NCBI GenBank assembly: GCA_049724395.1
Contig: JAUGWO010000074.1
Location: 1 to 27,471, forward strand
DNA: 27,471 bases
From: Spongospora subterranea f. sp. subterranea
Lineage: Eukaryota > Endomyxa: Phytomyxea > Phytomyxea > Plasmodiophorida
Direction: 5' to 3'
The notes below the pieces were generated by a model. The model was not told where the DNA came from and searched no databases. It saw only the letters and a list, made by a program, of their open reading frames with translations. Position numbers and translations under genes: made by a program. Shown here piece after piece: positions 9,846 to 18,857 of the stretch (positions are counted from its first letter, which is position 1; each line of letters starts with the position of its first letter).

Positions 9846-10770
9846 TCAAACGCAATCGGCCAGCTGAGGTGGGCGCGATCCCAACCTGATGATCAATACA
9901 CAGGGTGTCTGTTTGGGCAACGAGCTCGTGGTTCGGTACAGCGCCTTGAGACTATTCCCATGCTTGGCTGTGCTATAGGACAAGGTCCACGAGTAGGACG
10001 TCAAACGGGCTGGGATATTGGAGCTCAACAAGCTGAACGAGGTTCGGTTCAAGATCAGGGACGTTCCACAGACGTGATCAGATATGAGTTTCGTGTGATT
10101 ATCGACCACATTATCGGGTTTATCGACTGTTAATATCGATAGGTGACCTCCCTTTTTCGCCTTTTTTTTAGATCGAAACCGGAACCGGTTCAGGAACTGG
10201 AGGAATTTCGGCATGTGATAGGCAGATCGCCAGGCCATTATCACTGACGAACAGATCACGAACACAATCCAGATAATACTAGAGAATGTGTCGATATTGT
10301 CATGAACAGGTACGAGATCCCCGATAGGATATAAACCCATCATGAGCGACGAGTTGGCCATCGGGGCGGCGATAACTCCAGGGACATCACAAGATCCGAT
10401 TGGGAGGAGCGATGAAGGAAGGGATCGCAGGATGGCCAGGTTGGTTGGGTCCAGACTGACTGGGACAGCTGCCCATCTTGCTTGGCAACACACACTCAAA
10501 ATACCAGATCGGTCCTGTGCCAGATTGGTAAAACCCTAACTGTACTCTACCTGTTCATCTTCCGTTCGTCGGTCGTGATCAAGGTTAATATCCAACTGGA
10601 ATGATATATCTGTCAGCGACACAAGAAGATCGAACGTGTCGTGGAGAAAATTTAAAACACATCCACTCAAGTCGCTGACCAATATTCGATCGTCGTTATT
10701 GCGATATGGAATGCAACATTGCTGAAAGAACCGGAAAGCGACCTGGGCAAATGTGGGAGAATTGTATTGG
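9846..10770 (-). CDS. Probable single-pass membrane protein, at least 2 exons
   Basis: The minus frame from about 10770 is open to a donor at about 10548. It contains CCIPYRNNDDRILVSDLSGC and an acidic stretch ending EDEQ. A short candidate intron of about 36 nt ending in GGCACAG keeps frame into a 217-codon ORF ending at 9846. That ORF has a hydrophobic segment (SSIIWIVFVICSSVIMAW) about 75 residues in, followed at once by a basic juxtamembrane run with RFRSKKKAKK, so the C-terminus is probably cytosolic. Family not recognised. No good ATG was found upstream, so the 5' end is uncertain; an alternative splice can start the second exon earlier. It lies just downstream of DRC1 on the same strand, leaving less than 50 bp between them. 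The plus-strand ORF at 10342-10539 is taken as a shadow. Confidence 0.42.
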
Positions 10771-10787
10771 TGTGTAGAGATGGGGTT

Positions 10788-13639
10788 TTATATCTTGGGG
10801 AAGTGTAGAACATGTGAGGGGGGGATATTGAGCTCGTTATTGATATCGGATGAGAGATACTGGTCGAGCAACATCTTCAGCTGCTCATTCTGTTCGGTGA
10901 GCTGTCGGGTCTCGGCCACGATCTCAGCTCGTTCGCTCAGCACGGCATTGTAATCAATCAATGATTGCTCTAACGTATTCCACACCTGTCCAACAACATC
11001 GTCAATATCAACGACCTCGACAACGATCGCCTCAAGCAATAACGATCAACTGCTTGTTCGTGCGAATGCGGTTTTTTACCTTGATCTTTTGTGGATCAAT
11101 GACGTTGTTAATCTTGGCCCAGAAATCGTGATCTCTGCTCTTCTTGAAATCCCTGATATCGTTATTGGCCTTATCAGGTCCTGATCGGCTATGCCCTTCC
11201 TTATCGTCATTAGACTGCTCTTCGCCGCCGCCTCCTGACGATCGCGACTGTTTATTCGCCACATATCGCCGAATGACCTGGACATCACAAACAAATAAAC
11301 ATTCCGGTCGGGATTGTGTGAAACGATCTGGGAACGCGTTGTGTTTTGCTATGGCACCTTGAGGAAATCGTTCGGATGCACAATCGGTTTGGGACTATTC
11401 TGATCGACAGACGCGGTGGACGATGTCGGCGCTGATGGATCCAGATAGAACATGGACACGATCTCGTCCAGATCGCGTTTATCATTGACGCCCAGCGCGT
11501 GTAATATTGAATCGCACTGATACAGGAGCCGATCGTTATCCGATAACGTCGACGACATCTCCTTCGTCTTCGCGTCGATTAGGAACCCAGCTTCCTCAAC
11601 CAAAATCGACAACACCTTTCGTAGTCGCCCATCAGATCTATCAACGTTTTTTATGAAAAACGCAAAAATCAAAACGGTTTCGCAGAAACGGGTGTGTTGT
11701 GCGATTACTGAGATTGCTCTTGTCCTTGATGATCAGTTAATATCGGGGGTAAACTATCAATATTGGGTGAAGGCGTTGGCGCTTGCGATGGTGTTGGATC
11801 ATCATGTCCAGGTGTCAATAACAGGTTGATGTCGCAGGGAGACTGCCATGGAACACACAGGATCTGCTCGTGAATGATCTTGTCGGCGTCCACAACCTGG
11901 ACGAGGGCGGTTTAACGGTCCTCATATCCATTGGGTGTATTAGAACCCGATTAACCTTCTTCACCAGCGCCACGATCGATTCATGATTCATTGACCAAAT
12001 ATCTTCGTATTTCTTGTTATCGACTTTCTCGAAATGTCTTCACCACAAAACACCGGTGTTAGTGATCAACTCGGGCACAATCACCAAACAACTCCACCTG
12101 AACTTCTTCTGGAGCTCTTTATATTGTCGCGTTATTCTCCTAAGTCGCAACGAGAGAGACGGTCAGACGAACTGATCGATTGAAACCACCACAGTCCCCA
12201 CCTATATTCCTCCGTCAAATCGTGATTTTCCTGTTTAAACCGCTTATCCTGTTCGGCGTATTTCTGCTTCAGCGAGCTCAATGTTGCCTGCAATCTGGCC
12301 CATCTTTAGATCACTGATCGTGGACTGGTCCCGTTCAAAACCTTTTCAGCTTTCGCTTTTGATGATCGACGGTCTCCATATTCTCCTTCTCCCTCTCCTT
12401 CAGCACCTGGAAGTTGTAGTTGAGTTTCTCGGTGTTGAGCTGGTACGTTGACCGCATCTCCTCCAGCTGTTGCTCCAACAGCTGGATATTGTTCTCCAGG
12501 TTCATCTTCAGCTTATTGTAATCCTCTGTATCGCGCTGACGTAATTCATCCAGATCATCCTGACCCAAACACGCGCCCCGATCGATCTCAAAACCGCTCC
12601 CCAAACAATAACGCCCTAAATCACTACCTGATATTTCTGATCGCGTTTCGTTTTCGAATCCAGTATCTGTAATTCCATTAATCGCCGATTTTCAAAACAC
12701 TCGTCGATCTGTTTCCGATTGGCGTCCAAATTGAGTCTGAAAAATGGTCAGAAAGATGATGGAATCGGGTGTTGTGTCGACCTTCGTTCCTCTAAGAACG
12801 CAGCCTCAATCACATCCAGCTCCTGCTCATACCCCTTCTGGATATTCTGGAACTGTTCGTGCATGATCTGCAGCAGGTCCGATATCTGAACAATGGCAGG
12901 TTGAGCGGCGAGTGCCAGGGCCCCTCGACCCGAATCACCTCCTTTTCTTGCACCTTTATCAGTTGACTGTATTGATCCGATCGCGCCTTCACCTCATTGT
13001 CCAGTTCCTCGTTCACCTACGCCCCAGAGCTCGTTCATTCAATCCCAAAAACCCAGAAACAATACGATCGCCTCAGATCACCTTCAGTTTCGCTCGGAAC
13101 AGCTCATTACACTGATCTTCCTGTCGCTGAATATGATCGGCGATCTGTTGAGGGATCTTCATCTCCATGATCTCGGCCCATTTCCCATCGATCTCCTCCA
13201 TGAGTCCCTGCGATCGTTCCCCTTCTTCCTCTACCCGTTTCGCCAACTTCTCTCGTCCAACCTTATCTCCTTGCCGCCGTCCATATTCCCTTTGATCGCT
13301 GACCAGCTGGACACTGCTAACCTGTCGTCGCGCCTCGATCTGCCCCCGAATAGATCATGTTCCGTTGATTGCCAAATGGGCGATAGATTACCTGTAATTG
13401 CCCGATCCGGTTCCGCGACGAAAATATAGCCGATTTGGATATTGATTTATTGCTAATGATATCGGTTGATGGCGATGTGGGATCTGATCCGTCGTATTCA
13501 ACGTCTAAAACTCGATCGATAAACACATTGTCGGTTCGATAAAGAATGTGATGGAACCTTGTTTCTGTCGTCGACTCTTGATCCTATCCCATCTCGCTGC
13601 GATACGATCATCGGCACTGGGTTTCGAGGCGATATCCAT
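10788..13639 (-). CDS. DRC1: Dynein regulatory complex subunit 1, 14 exons
   Basis: DRC1 is a coiled-coil base subunit of the nexin-dynein regulatory complex, which ties neighbouring axonemal doublets and controls dynein. Exons on the minus strand, read 5' to 3': 13639-13558, 13504-13392, 13339-13082, 13016-12930, 12885-12782, 12736-12628, 12559-12342, 12294-12202, 12139-12098, 12037-11956, 11896-11709, 11637-11358, 11277-11080, 10985-10788. They total 2052 nt, or 683 residues plus stop, against about 740 in human. All 13 introns are GT-AG, 44-94 nt, and all junctions are in frame. Family landmarks in order: DDRIAARWDRI near the N-terminus; KIPQQI; central coiled coil with EDYN, QQLEEMRSTYQLNTEKLNYN and QVLKERE; KELQKKFRHF; DADKIIHEQILCVPW; VEEAGFLIDAK; VHPNDFLK; LLDQYLSSDINNEL; and IPPSHVLHFPK at the C-terminus. 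ATG at 13639 starts just before the conserved N-terminal helix. Intact, presumably functional. Confidence 0.96.
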
Positions 13640-14379
13640 GGGAGCAATGGGCCAGATGAAGCACAGCGCTTTGGTATCCCGTCAATGATCGATCTGGGTA
13701 CCGAATCATGATCACCGATGATGTCGACAGGCCCATCTTGTTCGATCGAATTGCAATTCACAATCTGCCAGAGCGTTGGCGTCATTTGACCATCGCTCGA
13801 TTGGATATCGCCTCACAAGCCACTGTTTACCGCGTCGCAGAGTCGTTTGATTGAACAAAAACAATCGCAAAATGATGAATTGACTTGGTTTGAAAGGCTC
13901 ACACTTGAATGACACAAACGTCTAGCGTCAAACCTCGTGATAAAATCAGCTGAATTGTAATGACGCGACTTGGGTTGAAGGCATCGTGGAACGACCAACT
14001 ACTGGATTTCTTCGTAGGGTGGTATAGTGGGATTCCGAATTGGAGAAGATGGTGTTTGTCGGAATATGGTTTGGGACAGATCTGATGTCATTGACTGGAA
14101 AACGGGCTGATCAATTTTAACTCCTGAAAATCTTTTGACGTCTTTATTGTAAATAGTTTCAGAGAACATGGGTAGATCAGAAGTTTACAACCTCTGGTGA
14201 ATGTCCACTATATCTTTTGATGATTGGCTGTGGTCCATTCCTTGAGTCCCAACCTTCACAGGAGAGTGATACTTTTCAATTAAGGACGAAATAAGTTCCA
14301 TCTGATGTTTTATTGATTCTTATAACTTCTGCTGTTGCTGATATCAATTCTCAAAAACTTACATGATAGGCCTCATTAA
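13640..14379. other. Upstream region of DRC1 and intergenic stretch
   Basis: Probably holds the DRC1 promoter and 5' leader next to 13639. A 48-codon plus-strand ORF (13708-13854, ending in VYRVAESFD) runs divergently within the first 200 bp; I could not match it to a family. From 13,860 to 14,379 nothing is recognisable. Confidence 0.4.
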
Positions 14380-14999
14380 TTGAATCCCCTCATGTTTAAA
14401 ATCAACATCATCATTATAAGTCATTCAACAAAGCCGTTTAGTGCAAAAATCCAAAACTGGATTGATAACCCATTTCCAAAGCTCCAAGATATCACAGAAT
14501 GGAAAACGGCAAACACACCTATTGCACCACAAACAGGGAATACCATCGACCCCAATGCAACACAACAGGCTCCACCCCTATACAATTCTAATCCCGATAA
14601 CCCTAGATGCTCAAAACTCAGACTTCAACAACCGGATGACAAAACAACAATGTGAGCAGTACATATATCACGACAAAGAGAATGTTACCAAACATCACAA
14701 CGCCACACGAAATCGAGACACAATCACTGAAGTACACACAGCAGCCATAACTCTGATGCACCATCTCACAACGACTATAGGGAACTGTGATTTCACAGCA
14801 GGGAAAACAGGAACATTCCACCAACAGAAAACGATAAACCACGCAAATTGCCGACAAAGCAAGACCCTTAGACAAAATCGACTCACCCCATACTGCATTG
14901 AGGATGTGAAATCTGCTAAGACGCACCAAAGCAAACACTGTAGAACAGGCCAAAGGCGCGTCCAACAAATAGCGAAATTTGAAAAAAGAGCCTGAATTT
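14380..14999 (+). mobile_element. Non-LTR retrotransposon fragment with OTU-like tail, plus strand
   Basis: A 91-codon ORF starts with FKINIIIIS...IQNWIDNPFPKL. The continuation in the next frame (ORF 14441-14995) includes LLHHKQG, TPMQHNRLHPYTILIP and KQQCEQYI. Both parts match, at roughly half identity, consecutive segments of the OTU-like ORF at 16795-17412 on the other strand (YKINIIIIS..., LLHHMHRK, TPMGHSRLNHYKTL, DQCETYV). The match changes frame around 14,515, so this copy is inactive, and it is 5'-truncated because the catalytic Cys half is absent. It is a related but distinct element, not a recent duplicate of the minus-strand one. After 15,000 the sequence runs into low-information DNA. 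Confidence 0.6.
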
Positions 15000-15426
15000 C
15001 AAGGCTGTAGTTCCAAGAGAGGACACCTCATTGAAAAAGAGCTCGAATGCAGCCAAATTACATACTCCCTCCGGTTTTTTAACTGTCAGTTTTCCCATTT
15101 TTGACAAAATATCAACATTTTTCAATGAATTGCTGAAACTTTTACATGGTTGCCTTCGGTTTTCCGATACTTATACAATTCTGTAGAGCATCACTGAACA
15201 TTGATTACGCCCGCAATCAGAAAAGCACATTCCGAACAGTTGTCCAATGTGCCACTTCCCAGGTAATATCGAGCGATAAACAACAGCGTATCATTGCTTT
15301 ACGAGCATAAGAGATGCCATCTGCATCCATCATTGCGTTCACTCGTTTAACCGATTGAGACTATGTTGTTACGGTCAAAAGCAATATCAGAAATCTCTTC
15401 TCGCCTTTGTCACCAACCGCTGGCCT
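15000..15426. other. Unassigned stretch
   Basis: No ORF of note and no recognisable motif. It sits between the plus-strand retrotransposon fragment and the minus-strand ORFs at 15427-15916, and may be 3' UTR sequence of the former. Confidence 0.3.
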
Positions 15427-15916
15427 TCATTGCGTTGGCATTAACGCTCGCCCGGAATTTTCCAGGGTGGGCACGAACAGCGCGTGCAAAAATCCATTCT
15501 TGCCATTTTCCAATTCATCGACAACCATCCATGCTATAACCTGGATTCTCGGTTGCTGCGTCGTTACATGTTGCAGACTCCGCTTGCGTTCTTTGACATC
15601 TTTCGCAACATTATTCACTCCTGAACGTCCTCCTGAATTTGCTGAACATCGGCATTGTTTTGCTCCACTTCCGCAGCCCTTCTTCCACCTTGGAAACTTC
15701 CCAATTTGCAAATGCTGCGACGATATGCGACGAGGAAACCAAAGAAGGCTGCATTGACAAACTAAAAAATACGTCCAACAGAGACTGCTCGAGGATGATG
15801 TGGATGGCGAAGCAGTTTTCCCACACACTAATGACGGATATCGGTGTAACAGAGTCATTATGAGGTCTTTCTATTCGGCGAATCCTGGGTTTTGTCGTGG
15901 AAAATTTTTGCAGCAC
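15427..15916 (-). CDS. Unassigned minus-strand coding remnant
   Basis: Two overlapping minus frames look protein-like. One (15611-15916) contains SLLDVFFSLSMQPSLVSSSH and AAFANWEVSKVEEGLRKW, mostly helical. The other (15427-15858) ends with VIAWMVVDELENGKNGFLHA and a stop at 15427. They are best read as successive parts of one gene, the first before about 15,615 and the second after it. I found no convincing intron at the switch, so either a frameshift or an unrecognised splice lies there. Family unknown. It lies directly 3' of the minus-strand retrotransposon's endonuclease and could be inserted or captured sequence. Confidence 0.3.
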
Positions 15917-17730
15917 TTAAATGCTGACAATAACATCAATCCGATTCGTGTTGGAAAAAAGCCAAACGAAATATGAGTAGGCAGATTTTAGTTCGGACGA
16001 ACTCAGCACGAACTCACGAAGAAATGTACGGTACGAACTCAGGAAATGTATGGCATAAACAATTTGTGTTGTGATGCCGAACTGTCCAAAACAAAACATT
16101 GGATTGCAGGTGGATGTAGTTTTTCTATTTTGACTTGTTCTTGCCAAAACATTCCTGATTGCCCCATCACACTCGTAGTGGGGAAATCCATGAATATTAC
16201 GTCGATGTTTCAACTCTGAAACACATATTACGTCTATCAAGTGTTGATTCGCAAAATATGTCAGTTCGGTTGCCTTCTCCTCGCTTAGTGAACATGCGTT
16301 CCATTGTGCTATAATTAAATTTCTGTTATTCTTTACTTGTTTCACTTTAACATCAATTGCGCTCAAAACATTGTGTGATTTTCAGTTGTCTTTTTTGTTT
16401 GGTTGAGGCATTGTTGTTAGAGCATTTTTTTTTAGACTCTTATCAGTTTTTTCAAATTTTGTATCATTTCTTCAGTGTTTGTTTGTTCATTGTCTTTTTC
16501 CTAAGTTACTGGAGATGGGGATTTTGCTTTTTGGCACATGATGGTGTTGGTCTAAATGTTGGATTGATTCATTCGCTCTAGTTATCCGATGTTGTGTACT
16601 TCTGCTGGTGGTGTCGCTTGTGACAATGCTAAGCTTTTCCAGTTTTTGCAGTAATTCTTTGGTCCTGTTTTTGTTGGCAGCATTGTGTGTTGGTCGAGTT
16701 CGTTCTCCCCAGTTAGCAGACAATTGCTCGGCTGAGTTGATGACGTCGTTGGTGTTTCAATTTTGTTCATCAAAGATCCGCTTTCAGTTGTCTTTTATAA
16801 AACCTGTTTCGGTCCATTTACTGTCCGGTATATTTGTTTTCCTAAGTAATTTTTAACGTATGTCTCACATTGATCTTGCATTGTTGTGATGTTGCTGTAT
16901 CTGATAAGGGTCTTATAATGGTTTAGTCTACTATGTCCCATCGGTGTTGCTGGTTTTCTATGCATGTGGTGTAGCAAATAAATCGTGGTATCCCATTGAA
17001 CGTTGTCTCTTAGTTTTGGGAAGGTGGATGCAATCCATTTCTGTATATCAGTCTTCAGTACTTGTGTTGCCTGACTAATTATGATTATGTTGATCTTATA
17101 TAGAAACGCAGCTAGTTTTAGTTCAAATAGCCCAGCCCATTGTCGGTCCTGTTCCATTATGTCTAGATATTCATCAAGAGTAAGATTTTCACTGTCTAAT
17201 GATCCGGCGTAGTTCAGTATTTTTGTCGCTATGATTTTTCCCTGGTTTGGGTCTCTGTCATAGTCACAAATGTCTTTACGTAATTGCTGTACAGTAATGG
17301 GTGGTATTGCTCCTGATGTTCTGATTGCTTCAAGTGCACAGTTGCCTACTCCAACTACATCTTTGAATATATAATTATTAGAGTCAATTTCTGTGGCACA
17401 TGTCTTGTGCAATCCATTACTGTTTCTACCTTTTGTCGTTTTCTTACGTGGTTGTTCCCTTTTGGTTTTTTCCCTTCGATGTGCCCATACAGTTTTGCTG
17501 TGTAGTCTGATTGTCTGAATATTGCTTATGATGCTGTGTGTGTTTAGGTTTATTGTGTTGTTCTCGGGTTTTGGTTGGCGTGTTAGTTTTATTTTAATAG
17601 TTTGCTTATCATGCTGTGTGTTTAGATTTATTGTGTTGTTCTTGTATTTTGGTCGGATGTTTATCGGTTTTTATGTTTTTATGATTGCCATTAAAGCGTT
17701 TTATTGTTGCCAAGCTGTAATCATTGAAAA
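15917..17730 (-). mobile_element. Non-LTR retrotransposon fragment: OTU-like ORF then AP-endonuclease start
   Basis: Read on the minus strand. From about 17,690 to 17,413 is a Lys/Arg/Asn-rich leader containing a direct repeat. The frame is open from about 17,690 through 16,795. The OTU-like cysteine protease domain lies at 17412-16795, with GVGNCALEAI holding the nucleophile Cys, the EYLDIMEQDRQWAGLFELKL core, and LNHYKTL as the C-terminal His motif. A basic linker with RTRPTHNAANKN lies at 16723-16487. The start of an apurinic-like endonuclease follows at 16366-15917, with IIAQWNACS and IDVICVSELK, the first two motifs of LINE endonucleases. The endonuclease is cut off after about 70 residues. 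No reverse transcriptase is present, so this is a dead, 3'-truncated copy. No poly(A) or target-site duplication was found. Confidence 0.72.
17523..17653. repeat. Direct repeat of about 52 bp, 80-bp period
   Basis: 17523-17575 and 17603-17653 are near-identical, sharing GCTTAT(G/C)ATGCTGTGTGT and TTTATTGTGTTGTTCT. They lie 80 bp apart in the leader region of the minus-strand retrotransposon. Read on the minus strand each encodes an N-rich NNTINLNT peptide. Tandem leader repeats are common in non-LTR elements and may have promoter function, which is inference here. Confidence 0.8.
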
Positions 17731-17751
17731 TCCTGTTTTCAATCGATGCAT

Positions 17752-18195
17752 TTAAGCGTTTATCGGATGAGCTATATAGCCAACTCGTATAATAATCCAG
17801 AAAAAATCTTTCACATTGTACAGTTCGGGAATCCGCAAATTCCCTAATAAGTTTACAGATAAGGATGAAATACTTACGTCTTGGTTGATGGTCGGTTGCC
17901 AGATGATAGGGTCAGGTGTTTCTTCGCAGATAACTACACCCCGTTTCCATTCACTACCACCATCGGTGGCAGCCGACTCCAGCCATTCACTAGCCTCGTC
18001 CTCGTTCGACATCGATCGCTCTCCCACATGCATTGGAGGCCAAGTGGTCCGACCTTCGTGCTCAGCATTCACTCTACTTTTTCCGTATTGGATGCAACCT
18101 TGAGGGCGTCGGCAAGAGAGTCGCGTTACCGAAATGCATGAGTTGCGGCTTGACACTTGTACATTACGCGCAGCACCAATCAGATGGTACATCAA
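17752..18195 (-). CDS. Minus-strand exon candidate with EWLESA motif
   Basis: A 147-codon open frame whose best part reads SNEDEASEWLESAATDGGSE and then WKRGVVICEETPDPIIW. It is followed at about 17,880 by a strong donor, GTAAGTATTT. The EWLESA segment recurs at 5509 on the plus strand. The opposite strand also has a plausible zinc-finger-like reading in the same place (18033-18200), so only one of the two can be the main coding strand. Family unknown. Confidence 0.3.
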   Translation of the reverse strand: MMYHLIGAARNVQVSSRNSCISVTRLSCRRPQGCIQYGKSRVNAEHEGRTTWPPMHVGERSMSNEDEASEWLESAATDGGSEWKRGVVICEETPDPIIWQPTINQDVSISSLSVNLLGNLRIPELYNVKDFFWIIIRVGYIAHPINA

Positions 18196-18558
18196 CTGGT
18201 GATCGATGTGACACTATTATAACAATCCAAGTCATACCACTTGCACGATTCGTGCTTGCAGTGGTTGTCGCCCAGGAGAAATTGATGTTGCCTTACCGAC
18301 AAAGCTTGAAATTGAGGGAGGACTTGACGATTTAGGTGGTAAATTGAATTCTCTAACGATAAGGCAAATGATATCCAGGACCAGCTAAAGGACCTGCTCC
18401 TTTTTTATGACTTGATCAACCACCTTAGTAATCCCAATAAATTTCAAGAGATCGTCAAATGCAACAGCATTCATGATGTAATCAGAGTAAACATTACCAA
18501 AATGCAGGAAGCCCTTCAAGGACAACCTTTGCCGGTTGTGTGCAATGCCAAGACCTAA
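18033..18558 (+). CDS. Probable 5' exons of the ankyrin gene
   Basis: Two open stretches look like coding sequence upstream of the first ankyrin repeat. At 18033-18200 is SLYFFRIGCNLEGVG followed by KCMSCGLTL, with paired Cys; a CSGCRPGEID stretch in another frame follows near 18270. At 18364-18558, behind an AG acceptor, is an amphipathic helical segment containing QDQLKDLLLFYDLINHLSNP and EIVKCNSIHDVIRVNITKMQ. A tentative join from GEID to 18364 keeps frame through a 78-nt intron. The 300 bases between 18558 and 18858 are not explained; they hold two overlapping minus-strand ORFs (18385-18651 and 18600-18839) of no known family. Start codon not found. Confidence 0.35.
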
Positions 18559-18857
18559 CCCGTCAAAACGGACGGAATTCGAGTCCCATGAGTGACCATT
18601 CACTGCGGAGTATCGTGTAGGCGGAACCCATTTCTTGTGGGACACACGCAATAAATGACCATCGTATACACATCACCACTGTACATGCGTGGTTGGTTAT
18701 CAGACACGCCCTTAATACCACCAAGGCCGGTCAGCTGGTCACTATGTAGAATAGGTATCCCCGTACGTGACGCTATTTGATTTGTAGGATGGTATTGAAT
18801 CCGATAATATTGATTTTTGGTGCCGGATTCCTCTTTCAACCATTGAATGGGTCCAAA

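Noticed and set aside
12448-13115. Plus-strand ORFs over the DRC1 exons
   Set aside because: They are antisense to exons with clear DRC1 motifs and cross its splice sites.
13708-13854. 48-codon plus-strand ORF divergent from DRC1
   Set aside because: Short enough to arise by chance, no recognised family, no splice partner found; mentioned only as a possibility in the upstream region.
15985-16045. Near-palindromic AGTTCGGACGAACT with nearby CGAACTCA repeats
   Set aside because: Short and within a decayed retrotransposon; no evidence that it is a binding site or terminal repeat.
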